NCBI GenBank assembly: GCA_001970955.1
Contig: MPUH01000197.1
Location: forward strand, 1-64,000
Length of the DNA: 64,000 nucleotides
From: Stentor coeruleus
Lineage: Eukaryota; Ciliophora; Heterotrichea; Heterotrichida; Stentoridae
Direction of reading: 5' to 3'
Positions 40,572 to 50,497 of the stretch are shown here, piece by piece. The translations under genes and the position numbers were made by a program. The first letter of the stretch is position 1; the number at the start of each line of letters is the position of its first letter. The notes under the pieces are model-generated. The model searched no databases. It was not told the DNA's origin and saw only the letters and a list, made by a program, of their open reading frames with translations.

Positions 40572-42386
40572 TTAATCACAATAACGAGATAAATCTTTTC
40601 CACTATTCCTAAACTTCACTAAAGTAACTATCGAATTCTTGTATAACCTATAAATTTCTTTCATAAGTAATCTTATCCAATGTCCATTGCCATCTACTAT
40701 ATGCTTTTCTATTGAATATACTTTGCTAGAAAAATTAGGTTTTTTTCTTAGTATGTCAAAAACTAAACTCACGTTTTTAACAGCTGCAGCCGTGCCTTTT
40801 TTTGCTTTTTGCATGCCGATTATTGTTTTAGCTTCAAGAGTTTGCATTATTTCACAAAGCAAAACACCACTTCGAAATTCACTGATTTTTTCTCCAGTCA
40901 TATCAAGGGTTTTTGGAAGTGAAGCCATTATTTCACCTAACCATTCGAAGTTTGTTAGGTTAAGTTTTTTTGAAGGTTTAATTCTTGGGCTGATATTTTC
41001 ACAAGACATTTCTATTGAAGTTTTAAGACTGTTATAAGAATAAGCTGAAGCTGGAGAACTTGTTCCTATATAGGATTTATGAGCTGATTCCTGCCTACTT
41101 GGACTCATATAAACACTTTTTGAATTCCATAAAGATTTCTCATCACTTTTAGCTAAATTCAATTTTTCTAGTCCAAAGTTCCCAAAAAAAGGTCCATCAT
41201 CGTGATATGCAGGCCCACTTTTCCTCACTGGCAATCCTTTAGAAAACCTATGCAAATCTTCTAATAACGCTAAAATATACATTTCATTACCAGCATAAAC
41301 TTCAATACTATCCCAAACAAATCCTTTAGACATATTCTCTTCTTTTTGTAAAGCCATCAAAGCTAAATCAAGATTCACTAAGCATTCTTTCATACAACTA
41401 GGATATCTTATGATTTCAATAGACAAATTACATATTTTTTCTACTAATCTTGATAAAATAACTCCACTTTTTAAGACTCCAACCAAACATTGAAAGTTTT
41501 CAGGGAAAGTTTGATCGAAAGGTTTTAATGAATAAACCCATTTAAAAGTAGCGTTTTGCAATTGTCTTATTTGAAGGTTAGAATATGGAAGTTCAAGTTT
41601 AGCTTTTGGCTTGTATGTGAGCATAATACGATGGAGAAGGTCCCATACACAATCTTCATCTGTAAGTTCAGTTACTTTGTTCACTTTTATCTCTTTCTTT
41701 ATAACTTTAACAACAGTGTTCAAATTTTCCCAAAGTTCTTCTACATTCAAAGGGTGAGAAAAATACTCAAATTGTTCTTTAACTTTATTCAAAACCTTAC
41801 ACAAAATTACTCCATTTCTCAAAGGGTCTTTAACATAATTTCTTGGAGAGTAATCCAACATATACCTAAGCCCAAGTGTATCAAGCCATTTTTTAACTAT
41901 TTCAGTATCACATTTCTCTCCTAAAACAGGATTTTTAGCAACTACTGACCTAGAACGATTGCCAAAATTCACTGATCGCAAAGGACTTTTTATAGACCCT
42001 TCATAGTCAGGATAGAAGTTTTTAATATCTTTTAATAGTCCCCAGACCACATCTGAATTTCCATGAATAATTTCTTCTGAACTCCACAAGTATTCACTTT
42101 TAAATTTAGGGAACTTTTTTAAGTAATCCAAAGCTCGTTTGATATTTGCTCGACATGCAGAAAGGGTTTTTGGATTCTGATGAAAGCCTAGTTTACAGTT
42201 TCTCCCTTCTAACTTGTTTATAAGTTTACATAAGACAGTTCCATCAATGAATTTTTGAGGCAATTCTTCTTTTGATATTTTAATAACCCTTTGACAACAA
42301 AGCCATGTATAAAGTTCATCAATGTTTGGTTCTTCAGGATACATAGGCTGGATGCTGTCAAGGCTGCTAATGAAAACTTTATTCAT
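40572..42386 (-). CDS. Protein with four calponin-homology (CH) domains, fimbrin/plastin-like
   Basis: 604 residues with four CH-type domains. CH1 is at about 20-130 (LYTWLCCQRV, FIDGTVLCKLINKLEG). CH2 is at about 160-270 (VKKWLDTLG, LRNGVILCKVLNKV). CH3 is at about 275-385 (LKSGVILSRLVEKI). CH4 is at about 480-590 (FRSGVLLCEIMQTLE). Fimbrin has four CH domains arranged as two actin-binding pairs, but it also has N-terminal EF hands, absent here. The 90-residue Ser/Tyr-rich linker between CH3 and CH4 is unusual. Actin or microtubule binding is likely but the target is inferred. Confidence 0.82.
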   Translation of the reverse strand: MNKVFISSLDSIQPMYPEEPNIDELYTWLCCQRVIKISKEELPQKFIDGTVLCKLINKLEGRNCKLGFHQNPKTLSACRANIKRALDYLKKFPKFKSEYLWSSEEIIHGNSDVVWGLLKDIKNFYPDYEGSIKSPLRSVNFGNRSRSVVAKNPVLGEKCDTEIVKKWLDTLGLRYMLDYSPRNYVKDPLRNGVILCKVLNKVKEQFEYFSHPLNVEELWENLNTVVKVIKKEIKVNKVTELTDEDCVWDLLHRIMLTYKPKAKLELPYSNLQIRQLQNATFKWVYSLKPFDQTFPENFQCLVGVLKSGVILSRLVEKICNLSIEIIRYPSCMKECLVNLDLALMALQKEENMSKGFVWDSIEVYAGNEMYILALLEDLHRFSKGLPVRKSGPAYHDDGPFFGNFGLEKLNLAKSDEKSLWNSKSVYMSPSRQESAHKSYIGTSSPASAYSYNSLKTSIEMSCENISPRIKPSKKLNLTNFEWLGEIMASLPKTLDMTGEKISEFRSGVLLCEIMQTLEAKTIIGMQKAKKGTAAAVKNVSLVFDILRKKPNFSSKVYSIEKHIVDGNGHWIRLLMKEIYRLYKNSIVTLVKFRNSGKDLSRYCD

Positions 42387-42467
42387 TTAAATATGAGGAT
42401 GGATATAAGATTTAATCATAACCTTTACTATTTAGTTTGTATTTATTAATGAATTCACTATAATAAA

Positions 42468-43040
42468 ATGGGAATTTGCTGTACGACAGTAGAAATCATA
42501 CCAAGCACTGTATTGTATACGTATTATAATGAACAAGTAGTTATATCTAGAGGAAACCCTCTTAATGAAAAAGTTGATGGGATTGTGATCCCAACGAATT
42601 CGATATTACAGCTTGATTATGAATTACTTAATTACGAAACTATAGAGCTTCAGAAAAAAGCGATTATTTATTTGAAACATCATAGAAATCTGACCCCTGG
42701 GGATATTTTTTGTACAAATAGTCCTAAATGCCCTTTAATAATTTTCGCAGTTTGTCCAGTTTATGTGGATGGAACTTTAGGAGAACCAGATTACCTAAAG
42801 GCAGCTTTTAATAATGCTTTAAAGCAACTTATTAAAGAAGATAAAAAAAATATTGTCGTTAGTATGGATTGGAATTACCCTAAGCTAAAATACGTCAAGG
42901 CAGTTTTTAACGTCATTGGTAAGTTTTTAGAAGAAAAAACCTTTAACAAAATTACTTTTTTCTGTAACAACACACACATAGTAAAAAATATACAGGTCTT
43001 TGCTATAAGAAAACATTTAGAAAAGATGATTGTGCAATAG
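42468..43040 (+). CDS. Macro-domain protein with N-terminal acylation signal
   Basis: 190 residues. Residues about 27-185 resemble a macro (ADP-ribose-binding) fold: VVISRGNPLNEKVDGIVIPTNS at the start, a LTPGDIFCTNSPKCPLIIFAV core and KNIVVSM later. It starts MGICCTT, which suits Gly2 myristoylation and Cys4/Cys5 palmitoylation. The usual Asn of the binding loop is replaced by Pro in IVIPTNS, so ADP-ribose binding or hydrolysis is uncertain. Divergent with the CH-domain gene; 81 bases separate the starts. Confidence 0.68.
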   Translation: MGICCTTVEIIPSTVLYTYYNEQVVISRGNPLNEKVDGIVIPTNSILQLDYELLNYETIELQKKAIIYLKHHRNLTPGDIFCTNSPKCPLIIFAVCPVYVDGTLGEPDYLKAAFNNALKQLIKEDKKNIVVSMDWNYPKLKYVKAVFNVIGKFLEEKTFNKITFFCNNTHIVKNIQVFAIRKHLEKMIVQ

Positions 43041-43714
43041 ATTAAAATAAAATTTAGCTACTTATTATAAGATTTATAACTTATATAGTCAGGTAATATT
43101 TTATATATAACTTAAAATAATACTCTATGATTTTTAGTAATAACTCATTTAATAAATTATAAAAGCTTTTAATCCAAATATAAAATCATTATGAAATACA
43201 TAAAATTCATTTGGAATTCAATTATTATTAGGATATGAAAAACCTATTATGATTTCAAAAATCAAAATTATAAAATCAAAAATTTTATTAATTATACAAG
43301 CCAATATTCAATATAAAAATAATAGAAAATAAAGCCTAAGATTTTCCCAACATAATATCTAATCTTTATATTTTTATATATCACAGTAATACTAAATATC
43401 ATATTTTTATTATATCCTTATAGTAAAATCATATATATCTAATTAAAAATACTAAAATTGATAATATATTTTTATCTCTCCTATAATTTTTCTATATTAC
43501 GATTACTTTTTGATTAGCACATTCATCAACATTATCATTTTTTTTTTAATATCCCTAAAACTGCCTAATCCATTAATTCCCTTTCAAACTAATGAAATTA
43601 CATACTTCTAAATCTTCACACAAAAAACTTACTTCCAAACTTTAAAATAATATAAAGAGTTATTCTAATCTCCCCTTAATCAAAAATATATACCATATCC
43701 TCTAATAAATTATC
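43041..43714. other. Very AT-rich intergenic region
   Basis: About 670 bases with very low GC. No frame, RNA or repeat. The 43560-43700 part is G-poor on the plus strand ahead of the SHIPPO gene. Confidence 0.5.
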
Positions 43715-45418
43715 ATGGCTTTTATCAGCAGAGCAGAAAGGAAAATACAGCCTTCAGATACTTTATCCATAGGTCCAGGAGCGTATTTATCTCATACAGA
43801 GTATCAATCTAACCTAAACTACGCTCCATTTTCATCTACTTCAGAAAGAAACATCAGTAAAATGTTCTGTAAAGACTATACCCCAGGACCAGGTACATAC
43901 AATAAAGTTGAAACAAAAGCATTAAAATCAGAAGAACTAGATCACTGGGGTCAACCAAAATTCACATCTCCCTTCGCAAGTTCAATAGAAAGATTTCAAA
44001 ACAATAACGAAAAACAATCCCCAGGCCCTGGTAGTTATCAAGTATCTGATTCTTGGCAAAAGCAAAAACAATCATTAAAAGTTATCTCTGCTGTTAATTG
44101 GACTAGAATCCCATCAGTACCTTCAATTCCTGCAATGCATCAATCATATGGTTATGAACAAACAGTTAATGGAGGGCTGATTATGCAAAGTACATTAGAA
44201 ACTGTTCATGCTGGGACTAAAAATGATTGTGTTGGTCCAGGACATTATAAAATCCAGGAACCAAAAAAAGGTAATGGTCCAAAATGGCATAAATCTAAAA
44301 GCCAAAGGACAATTTATTCATCTTCAACTACTGGGCCAACAATTGGTCCTGGAAGTTATGTGAAAACTAGGGTAAAAGTTGAACCTACATATAAACTTCA
44401 TGAAAACGCACCTTTTGCTACAAAGACAGGCAGGTCAGAAATTCCTGATATCAATTCTCCAGGTCCTGGGTATTATGCTGTAGAAAANAATAGGGTAAAA
44501 GTTGAACCTACATATAAACTTCATGAAAACGCACCTTTTGCTACAAAGACAGGCAGGTCAGAAATTCCTGACATCAATTCTCCAGGTCCTGGGTATTATG
44601 CTGTAGAAAAGTTCTCAGTTTTTAATAAGAAAAAAATCCCAAACAGTTTACAAAATTTCGGCAGTTCAAGCTTAAGGTTTTTAAATAGTCCTCCTAAACC
44701 TAATCAGGCTGGTCCTGGTTATTATAACAATCTAAACAGCTCTTTTGGTAGAAAATCTTCAGATCAACCTATACCTTTTTGTTCATCTAATATAAGATTT
44801 CAATATAAACTTAATAGTAATCCAGGACCTGGGTATTATGAGAATGAGAATTTAACTGATAGTTTATCAAAAAAGAATTTACATACTCAAGGAGTTTTTG
44901 GGACTACACAGAAAAGATTCTTTGGGAAAGATGGAACTGGAACTCCTGGCCCTGGACATTATAAGCCTGAAGGGAATAAGAAGAAAAGTCAGGGATGGAA
45001 ACTTAATGCGGTGTTTGCGTCGAAAGTACAGAAAGGATATATTGGGAATAATATAAATAATCCTCCTCCTGGAGCATATGAAACTAATATAGGATTTAAA
45101 AAGCATAAAAATAATTCAGTTGATGTTAACCCAACTACTAGGAAGATGATATATAGTGGATCAGAAAGCAATATTGCATTCTCATCGAATACTGAAAGAT
45201 TTTTTAGTAAGGCTAAAGGAAAAGGAGTAGATACTCCAGGTCCTGGAACTTATGATTATAGTGATGGCTCTAAGATAGGAAAGGTGATATTAAGCATGGA
45301 AAGTCGTTTTAAAAATAAAAAAGGTCCTGCAATTCCTGGACCGGGAACATATTTTGAATCTAGTAAAGACAGGTGGAACAAAAAATCTTATAATATACTA
45401 TTTTCAGAAATTATCTAA
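43715..45418 (+). CDS. SHIPPO-repeat (ODF3/CIMAP-like) axonemal protein
   Basis: The protein carries a dozen PGPGxY-type repeats, for example PGPGTY, PGPGSYQV, VGPGHYKI, AGPGYYNN, PGPGHYKP and PGPGTYFE, spaced along its length. SHIPPO proteins line microtubules in cilia and flagella. As assembled it is 567 residues, but bases 44491-44610 repeat 44368-44487 across an N at 44488 with one synonymous change. Taking one copy gives about 526 residues and one fewer repeat. Both versions keep the frame, because the offset is 123 bases. Confidence 0.9.
   Translation: MAFISRAERKIQPSDTLSIGPGAYLSHTEYQSNLNYAPFSSTSERNISKMFCKDYTPGPGTYNKVETKALKSEELDHWGQPKFTSPFASSIERFQNNNEKQSPGPGSYQVSDSWQKQKQSLKVISAVNWTRIPSVPSIPAMHQSYGYEQTVNGGLIMQSTLETVHAGTKNDCVGPGHYKIQEPKKGNGPKWHKSKSQRTIYSSSTTGPTIGPGSYVKTRVKVEPTYKLHENAPFATKTGRSEIPDINSPGPGYYAVEXNRVKVEPTYKLHENAPFATKTGRSEIPDINSPGPGYYAVEKFSVFNKKKIPNSLQNFGSSSLRFLNSPPKPNQAGPGYYNNLNSSFGRKSSDQPIPFCSSNIRFQYKLNSNPGPGYYENENLTDSLSKKNLHTQGVFGTTQKRFFGKDGTGTPGPGHYKPEGNKKKSQGWKLNAVFASKVQKGYIGNNINNPPPGAYETNIGFKKHKNNSVDVNPTTRKMIYSGSESNIAFSSNTERFFSKAKGKGVDTPGPGTYDYSDGSKIGKVILSMESRFKNKKGPAIPGPGTYFESSKDRWNKKSYNILFSEII
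44368..44610. repeat. Gap-edge direct repeat around N at 44488
   Basis: 120-bp copies (44368-44487 and 44491-44610) around one N inside the SHIPPO gene. The single difference (GAT/GAC, both Asp) is synonymous, which fits allelic overlap. It mimics an extra SHIPPO repeat. Confidence 0.85.
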
Positions 45419-45768
45419 AATAAATCCTATCTTGAAATTACTAATAAATCTCAATGTAATATAAACAAAATCATTTTTTTAAATGTAGTTTTGAATAATT
45501 TTATTTATTTGGTTTAAATCAAGAGTATTTAAATCTTAAGAATTATTAAAAATCCGTCAGTCTAAAGGGTTGCTATAAAAACATATATTAATTTTTGATT
45601 TAGATAAAAGAACTTATCTAACCTTCTAACAAAATTCTTATTTCTTATCACATACCCAAAAAAATATTCCTAAACCCAAACCTAAATTCTATAACAATTC
45701 TCTAAATACATGACAAATCACCCTATCCATTCTACTTATAAATCCTCAAGTAACTAATCTCTAAACTA
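45419..45768. other. Convergent intergenic region
   Basis: 350 bases between two gene ends. Bases 45600-45768 are G-poor on the plus strand although no start follows on that strand, so the G-poor pattern is not limited to leaders. No frame or RNA gene. Confidence 0.5.
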
Positions 45769-46332
45769 TTAAGCCTTATAGCCACAAGAGCTTCTTCTTC
45801 CTCTAGCTTTTTCAAACTTCCTTCCTTTGCTTCTAACAAAAGGTCTAGTTTTTGACCCATGAGCACCAGGAGCTTGTCCAAAATGTTTGTAAGCAACTCT
45901 TGCTGTCTTCTTCCCTCTCAACAGAACTACACCAGCTCCAGCTGGATTGTTTTGTGCGAAAGAGTCAAAAGTCAAACAAGAACCTCCAGCAGCGACAATC
46001 CTAGCCCTTGCTGTCTCTGAGAACCTGAGAGCCACAATTTGCAATTTAGGTACGACAACTAGCCTAGCATCATCAAGTATAGACCCAACAACCACACAGG
46101 TTTTAGACTCTTTTCCAGCCATATACTTAGCAACATGTTTCAATGATAGAGGATTTCTGTTGTTTCTACTCATAGCCAATCTTTTAGCAACAACTTTGTT
46201 AAACTTGGATGGAGTCCTTCTTGCTAAGAACCTATAGAGTTTTATGAGTAACTTGAGATAAAGGTTAGTCGATGTGACCTTTCTGTTGTTTTTGTCCCAC
46301 TTTTTGCCTCCTGCTTCGATATCCACACCCAT
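45769..46332 (-). CDS. RPL18: 60S ribosomal protein L18 (eL18)
   Basis: 187 residues, the usual eL18 length. Conserved blocks include MGVDIEAGGKK, YLKLLIKLYRFLARRT, VAKRLAMSRNNRNPLSL, VVVGSILDDAR and the C-terminal HGSKTRPFVRSKGRKFEKAR. It is a component of the large ribosomal subunit. No intron is needed. Its start is 54 bases from the end of the PKG gene on the same strand. Confidence 0.97.
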   Translation of the reverse strand: MGVDIEAGGKKWDKNNRKVTSTNLYLKLLIKLYRFLARRTPSKFNKVVAKRLAMSRNNRNPLSLKHVAKYMAGKESKTCVVVGSILDDARLVVVPKLQIVALRFSETARARIVAAGGSCLTFDSFAQNNPAGAGVVLLRGKKTARVAYKHFGQAPGAHGSKTRPFVRSKGRKFEKARGRRSSCGYKA

Positions 46333-46385
46333 TTTTATAACTAATGGTTTTTCTAAGTTAAGTTCATTATGTCGAAATTAGATAT

Positions 46386-48977
46386 TTAATACTCAAGAAC
46401 AATACATTCACTGAATATTGCTTGTTCTAAAGTACAGGAGTTCTTCAAGTTATCAGTTTCAATTTCATTGATTTGAGGGATATGTGGAGGGTTGATTTCT
46501 TTTGAGTACACAGTGTCCCAGTCTAGGCCTGAAAACCAAGAATTTTGTTTTAAACGTTCCCCTGAGCCTCCATTTCTAACAACTGGGTTTAAAGATAGTA
46601 ACTGTTCAATAAGGTCTTGGACTTTTTGAGTTGTTCTTATTGAATTTGAAAACACTAATCTTCTTTGTAATATGGATTCATATATATAATAAGGGTCATC
46701 TTGATCATATCCAAAAGGTACAGTGCCAAAAAGAAGTTCATATAAAATCACTCCTAAACTCCAATAGTCAACTTGGAAACTATAACCTTTACCTATTATA
46801 ATCTCTGGGGCCATATAATGAGGTGTTCCAACTACAGTATATGTTCTTCCTTGAAGTATTTTACTACAACCAAAATCGATAAGTTTTGGGTACCCTTGTT
46901 CATCTATTATTATATTTTCTGGTTTCAAATCACGATAAACTACATCTCGATCGTGAAGGTATTCAAGAATTACTATAAGACATGCGGTATAAAAACGTGA
47001 ATCACTTTCTGAAAGTAGGTTTAATTCTCTTATTGTATCAAACATACATGAACCTCTCACATATTCCATTAATAAATATATTCTTAATGAATCTTCGATA
47101 GGTTTTACTAGTTTTAAAACCATATCATTGTCTAAGTTAGTAAGAATTCGTGTTTCTAAATCGACAAAACTTTGGAGTTCGTATTTTTGGATGTTTACTT
47201 TTAGCATGACTTTTAATGCAAAAAGCCTGTTTTTTATGTCATCTTGTACTAGAAATACAGTTCCAAAAGTCCCTTTGCCTAATACTTTAATGAATTTTAG
47301 ATTGGGGATTTCAAGTGAAGTGTCTTGCATTTCGATTCTTTTCATTAGTCGGATTTTCATTGTGTCGTGGAGGTTTTTTGTAAAGTCTTGTCGACTAAGA
47401 GTCCAGCAGACTACTTGGCCATTTGCCACAGCGCTTGCGGTCCTTGCTTCATCGAAAAGTAAACTTCGCTCGCCAAAATAGTCGTATTTGGTTTCAGTTC
47501 TTAAATGAACCCCATCCTGCATTATGTCAACTTTTCCTTCTTTTATAACAAAAAGACAATCACCAGGACTATTTTGTTGGAAAATTACTTCTTTATCTTC
47601 AAATTCATTCTGGACAAAACTTTTGACTATTGAGAGAAACTTGTTTTGGGGTAAGGTTTTGAAAATGCTTATTAGTTTTAAAGCTTTGACTTCATCTTGT
47701 TTCAAATTTGTACTAAAAATACCTAAAATCTGCTCAAACTGTTCTCTTGAAATAACTCCTATTTGACTATCCCCATTTACTATATAATTTTCTTGAAAAG
47801 TTCCTTCACATCTTGAAAATACTTCAACATCCCCTAAGCATTCTAAAGCTTTAACACAAAGCCCACTTTGACTTTTCAGCCCGCCTTGAAGGACAAGATA
47901 AATACTTGCATTTCTTGCAGTTCCTGCTGAAATCAAAACTTGTCCATTTGTAAGTTTCATCATTCTCATATATTTACATAAAGAGTTACGTTGTTGTTTA
48001 TCAAGTTCTCTAAGCACAAGACTTTTTGAAAAAATTATTTGCACTGAATTCTCTATAATAACCCTTTCTAAAGCACTACCAAGTACTGCTTCAAGGTTTT
48101 CACGACTTAACCCAATACATTTAGTCTCTGTTTTAGCTGAAACTGTTGCTGTACGTACTGAATTAGATAAAAGCGATTGTTCACCAAAATACCCTCCTTG
48201 TGATATTTCCCCAACAACTTCTCCATTTTTTGTACACCTTACAGTCCCTTCTTTAATAAAGTAACAAATACCTCCCATTTCACCTTCTGTGACGATTTTT
48301 TGACTTGGTCTATATTTTGATTCAGTTAAAGACTCAAGTAAACCATTTTTCTGTTCTGATGTCAGGTTAGCAAATAAAGGAAGGGCTTCTAAAAAGTTTT
48401 TGTTTTCCTGATAATTGATTTGATTGATTTTTCTTATCGCTTGTTTGAATTCATCTCTATGAAGAATCCATACATATGTACTTGTTAATGTTATTATAGA
48501 AGCAGATCTAGGGAAATCATGAAGTAAAGCTAATTCACCAAAACTATCACCTGAAGATAGTATGTTAACTTCTTTACCATCTACCCAAACTTCAACTTTA
48601 CCTTTTGCTATAATAAAAAAATGTATACCATAACTATTTTGCTTTACAATGAATTGCTTTTGTTCGTAATGATATATGTTCATTTTTGCTATAAGTTTTA
48701 CCCGAGCGTCTAGTGATAAGTTTGTAAATATAAAATGCTTGTTCAGAGCTCTTGATATTGCTTCGACATCTTGAAAAGTTTTCTTATGTTTTTTTAAAGT
48801 TGCACAGCTTAATGTCTCAATTTCGTTGTTAAGAGCAGTTTTAGCTTTATTTTTTGGTATAATAGGCCGTGCTTCAAATCTTTTTTCTATACATTTCTTA
48901 ATTTCACTTCTAAAATCTGTATCTTGAATCACCACTTTGTACTTAAAAGGTCCTTCCGGTTTTTTTAATGGTTCCAT
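46386..48977 (-). CDS. PKG: cGMP-dependent protein kinase with four cyclic-nucleotide-binding sites
   Basis: 863 residues. Four cNBD repeats lie at about 80-185, 200-315, 325-430 and 440-550. Sites 1, 2 and 4 keep the phosphate-binding cassette (FGELALLHDFPRSAS, FGEQSLLSNSVRTAT, FGERSLLFDEARTAS). Site 3 has lost it. The kinase domain (about 558-815) has GKGTFGTV, YRDLKPEN near 680, LIDFGCSK and the activation segment TYTVVGTPHYMAPE. The arrangement matches apicomplexan and ciliate PKG, where site 3 is often degenerate. It should be a cGMP-activated regulator of motility or secretion. Confidence 0.95.
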   Translation of the reverse strand: MEPLKKPEGPFKYKVVIQDTDFRSEIKKCIEKRFEARPIIPKNKAKTALNNEIETLSCATLKKHKKTFQDVEAISRALNKHFIFTNLSLDARVKLIAKMNIYHYEQKQFIVKQNSYGIHFFIIAKGKVEVWVDGKEVNILSSGDSFGELALLHDFPRSASIITLTSTYVWILHRDEFKQAIRKINQINYQENKNFLEALPLFANLTSEQKNGLLESLTESKYRPSQKIVTEGEMGGICYFIKEGTVRCTKNGEVVGEISQGGYFGEQSLLSNSVRTATVSAKTETKCIGLSRENLEAVLGSALERVIIENSVQIIFSKSLVLRELDKQQRNSLCKYMRMMKLTNGQVLISAGTARNASIYLVLQGGLKSQSGLCVKALECLGDVEVFSRCEGTFQENYIVNGDSQIGVISREQFEQILGIFSTNLKQDEVKALKLISIFKTLPQNKFLSIVKSFVQNEFEDKEVIFQQNSPGDCLFVIKEGKVDIMQDGVHLRTETKYDYFGERSLLFDEARTASAVANGQVVCWTLSRQDFTKNLHDTMKIRLMKRIEMQDTSLEIPNLKFIKVLGKGTFGTVFLVQDDIKNRLFALKVMLKVNIQKYELQSFVDLETRILTNLDNDMVLKLVKPIEDSLRIYLLMEYVRGSCMFDTIRELNLLSESDSRFYTACLIVILEYLHDRDVVYRDLKPENIIIDEQGYPKLIDFGCSKILQGRTYTVVGTPHYMAPEIIIGKGYSFQVDYWSLGVILYELLFGTVPFGYDQDDPYYIYESILQRRLVFSNSIRTTQKVQDLIEQLLSLNPVVRNGGSGERLKQNSWFSGLDWDTVYSKEINPPHIPQINEIETDNLKNSCTLEQAIFSECIVLEY

Positions 48978-49253
48978 TTATATATATAAATTTTATATTC
49001 TTGTAATTAAAGATAAAACGCTGATCCTGTATTTGTTCATATAAATAATCAAACCATCAAACTATCATCATTCCCATCTTCCTCAACTTCACACCTAAAT
49101 CCTCCATAAAAAAATTAAATTTTTCAACAAGGTCCTTCAACTCCAAACCCTTCCAAACTTCATATCCTCAACATTCTATCCTAAAAACCCAACAATCAAT
49201 AAAAAAAAAAATTATGCCCATTATCTTAATCCTACCTCCTAATAAAAAAAAAG

Positions 49254-50297
49254 ATGTTGCTCATGTTTCTCCTATCATTCGCCTCGTCGCTGACTTGCAA
49301 AAATTACTACTGCAAGCTTCAAAGCGAAGTTTTTTATCCAAAGCAATGCATTTCTCAAAGTAAATCCGGTTATTCCCTAAACCCCTGCAAAAACTACAGT
49401 AAATACTCAGTCACACCATTTTGCCAGCCAAGTTCATGGAATTCTACCTGTGCAGCAGAACCAGCTGAAGTTACATCAAACGTTGCATGGCCTGGAGAAA
49501 GCTGTAAAGTTGATCAAAATTGCATATACGGCATGTGTATAAAAGGTTTCTGCAATGCTCAGAATCTAGGCATGAACTGTTCAGTAAGTGACCAATGCAA
49601 CCCTGGACTTTACTGTAAATCCAATAAATGCGCTTTTCAAATCGAAGCAAATAACCCAGGATGTACATCAGATTATGATTGTATCAATGGTGCAGGATGT
49701 AATAATGGGATTTGTGTAAATTATTTTTCAATTAACCTATCAACCCCTCTTAGTAACTGTATAAACAATGAAAACTTACTATGTCCGAATATAACCTGTG
49801 GGATGAAAAGTGATAAAAACTATTATTGTGGAGGAGGAGTAAATTCTAATACTAATGCTTGTACAAGTTCAAATGAATGTGTTAGTAGTGTTGATAAAAT
49901 CTTACAAGTTACTTTTAATTCTCAATGCGCTTGTACTTTAGGTAATCCTGCAAAGAGTTTATGTACTTTGATGCCGAGTGATATAAATTATACAATTTAT
50001 CAACAGAATATGATGAATTGGATTAATTCGAATAATGTGAGGAAATGTAATAGTGTTAGAAGATTTAATGATCAGTGTATTAGTCAGCATTGGGATGATT
50101 ATGAGGAACTTTTGTTTTCGAAGTATAATGTTTTATTATATCCGGGGATTGTAGGAAATGACCAATGTACTAAGGAGATTTTTAATACATATTATTGGAA
50201 ACTTTATAATGAGTTGAATGATAATGTTTACATGCAGATAGGACAAGAAGGATCTGGGGTATGGCTTTTGATAGGGGTGTGGGCTTTGATGATTTAG
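49254..50297 (+). CDS. Secreted cysteine-rich protein, probably GPI-anchored
   Basis: 347 residues. It has a signal peptide (MLLMFLLSFASSLT), 28 or more Cys in Dickkopf/EGF-like spacing (CxxDxxCxxGxC and CNxGLYC patterns) at about 80-160, and a hydrophobic C-terminus (GVWLLIGVWALMI). The terminal stretch after a Gly/Ser site suggests GPI anchoring, common for ciliate surface proteins. It could be a surface or adhesion protein; function unknown. The 3' end lies in a gap-edge repeat (50241-50368). Confidence 0.8.
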   Translation: MLLMFLLSFASSLTCKNYYCKLQSEVFYPKQCISQSKSGYSLNPCKNYSKYSVTPFCQPSSWNSTCAAEPAEVTSNVAWPGESCKVDQNCIYGMCIKGFCNAQNLGMNCSVSDQCNPGLYCKSNKCAFQIEANNPGCTSDYDCINGAGCNNGICVNYFSINLSTPLSNCINNENLLCPNITCGMKSDKNYYCGGGVNSNTNACTSSNECVSSVDKILQVTFNSQCACTLGNPAKSLCTLMPSDINYTIYQQNMMNWINSNNVRKCNSVRRFNDQCISQHWDDYEELLFSKYNVLLYPGIVGNDQCTKEIFNTYYWKLYNELNDNVYMQIGQEGSGVWLLIGVWALMI

Positions 50298-50497
50298 GAA
50301 TAGTTTTAAGCTAATAGTTTGTGAAGAAGTAGATGCTGATTATGAATTAGGATATTGATTATGAATTANGGACAAGAAGGATCTGGGGTATGGCTTTTGA
50401 TAGGGGTGTGGGCTTTGATGATTTAGGAATAGTTTTAAGCTAATAGTTTGTGAAGAAGTAGATGTTGATTATGAATTAGGATGTTGATTATGAATTA
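50241..50497. repeat. Gap-edge direct repeat around N at 50369
   Basis: Bases 50241-50368 and 50370-50497 are near-identical (one C/T change seen) around one N. The second copy re-creates the 3' end of the cysteine-rich gene outside its frame. The flank also has a 13-base mini-repeat, GATGTTGATTATG-type. Confidence 0.85.

Noticed and set aside
44368-44610. A true extra SHIPPO repeat
   Set aside because: The copies are almost identical and meet at an N; genuine SHIPPO units in this gene are strongly diverged.
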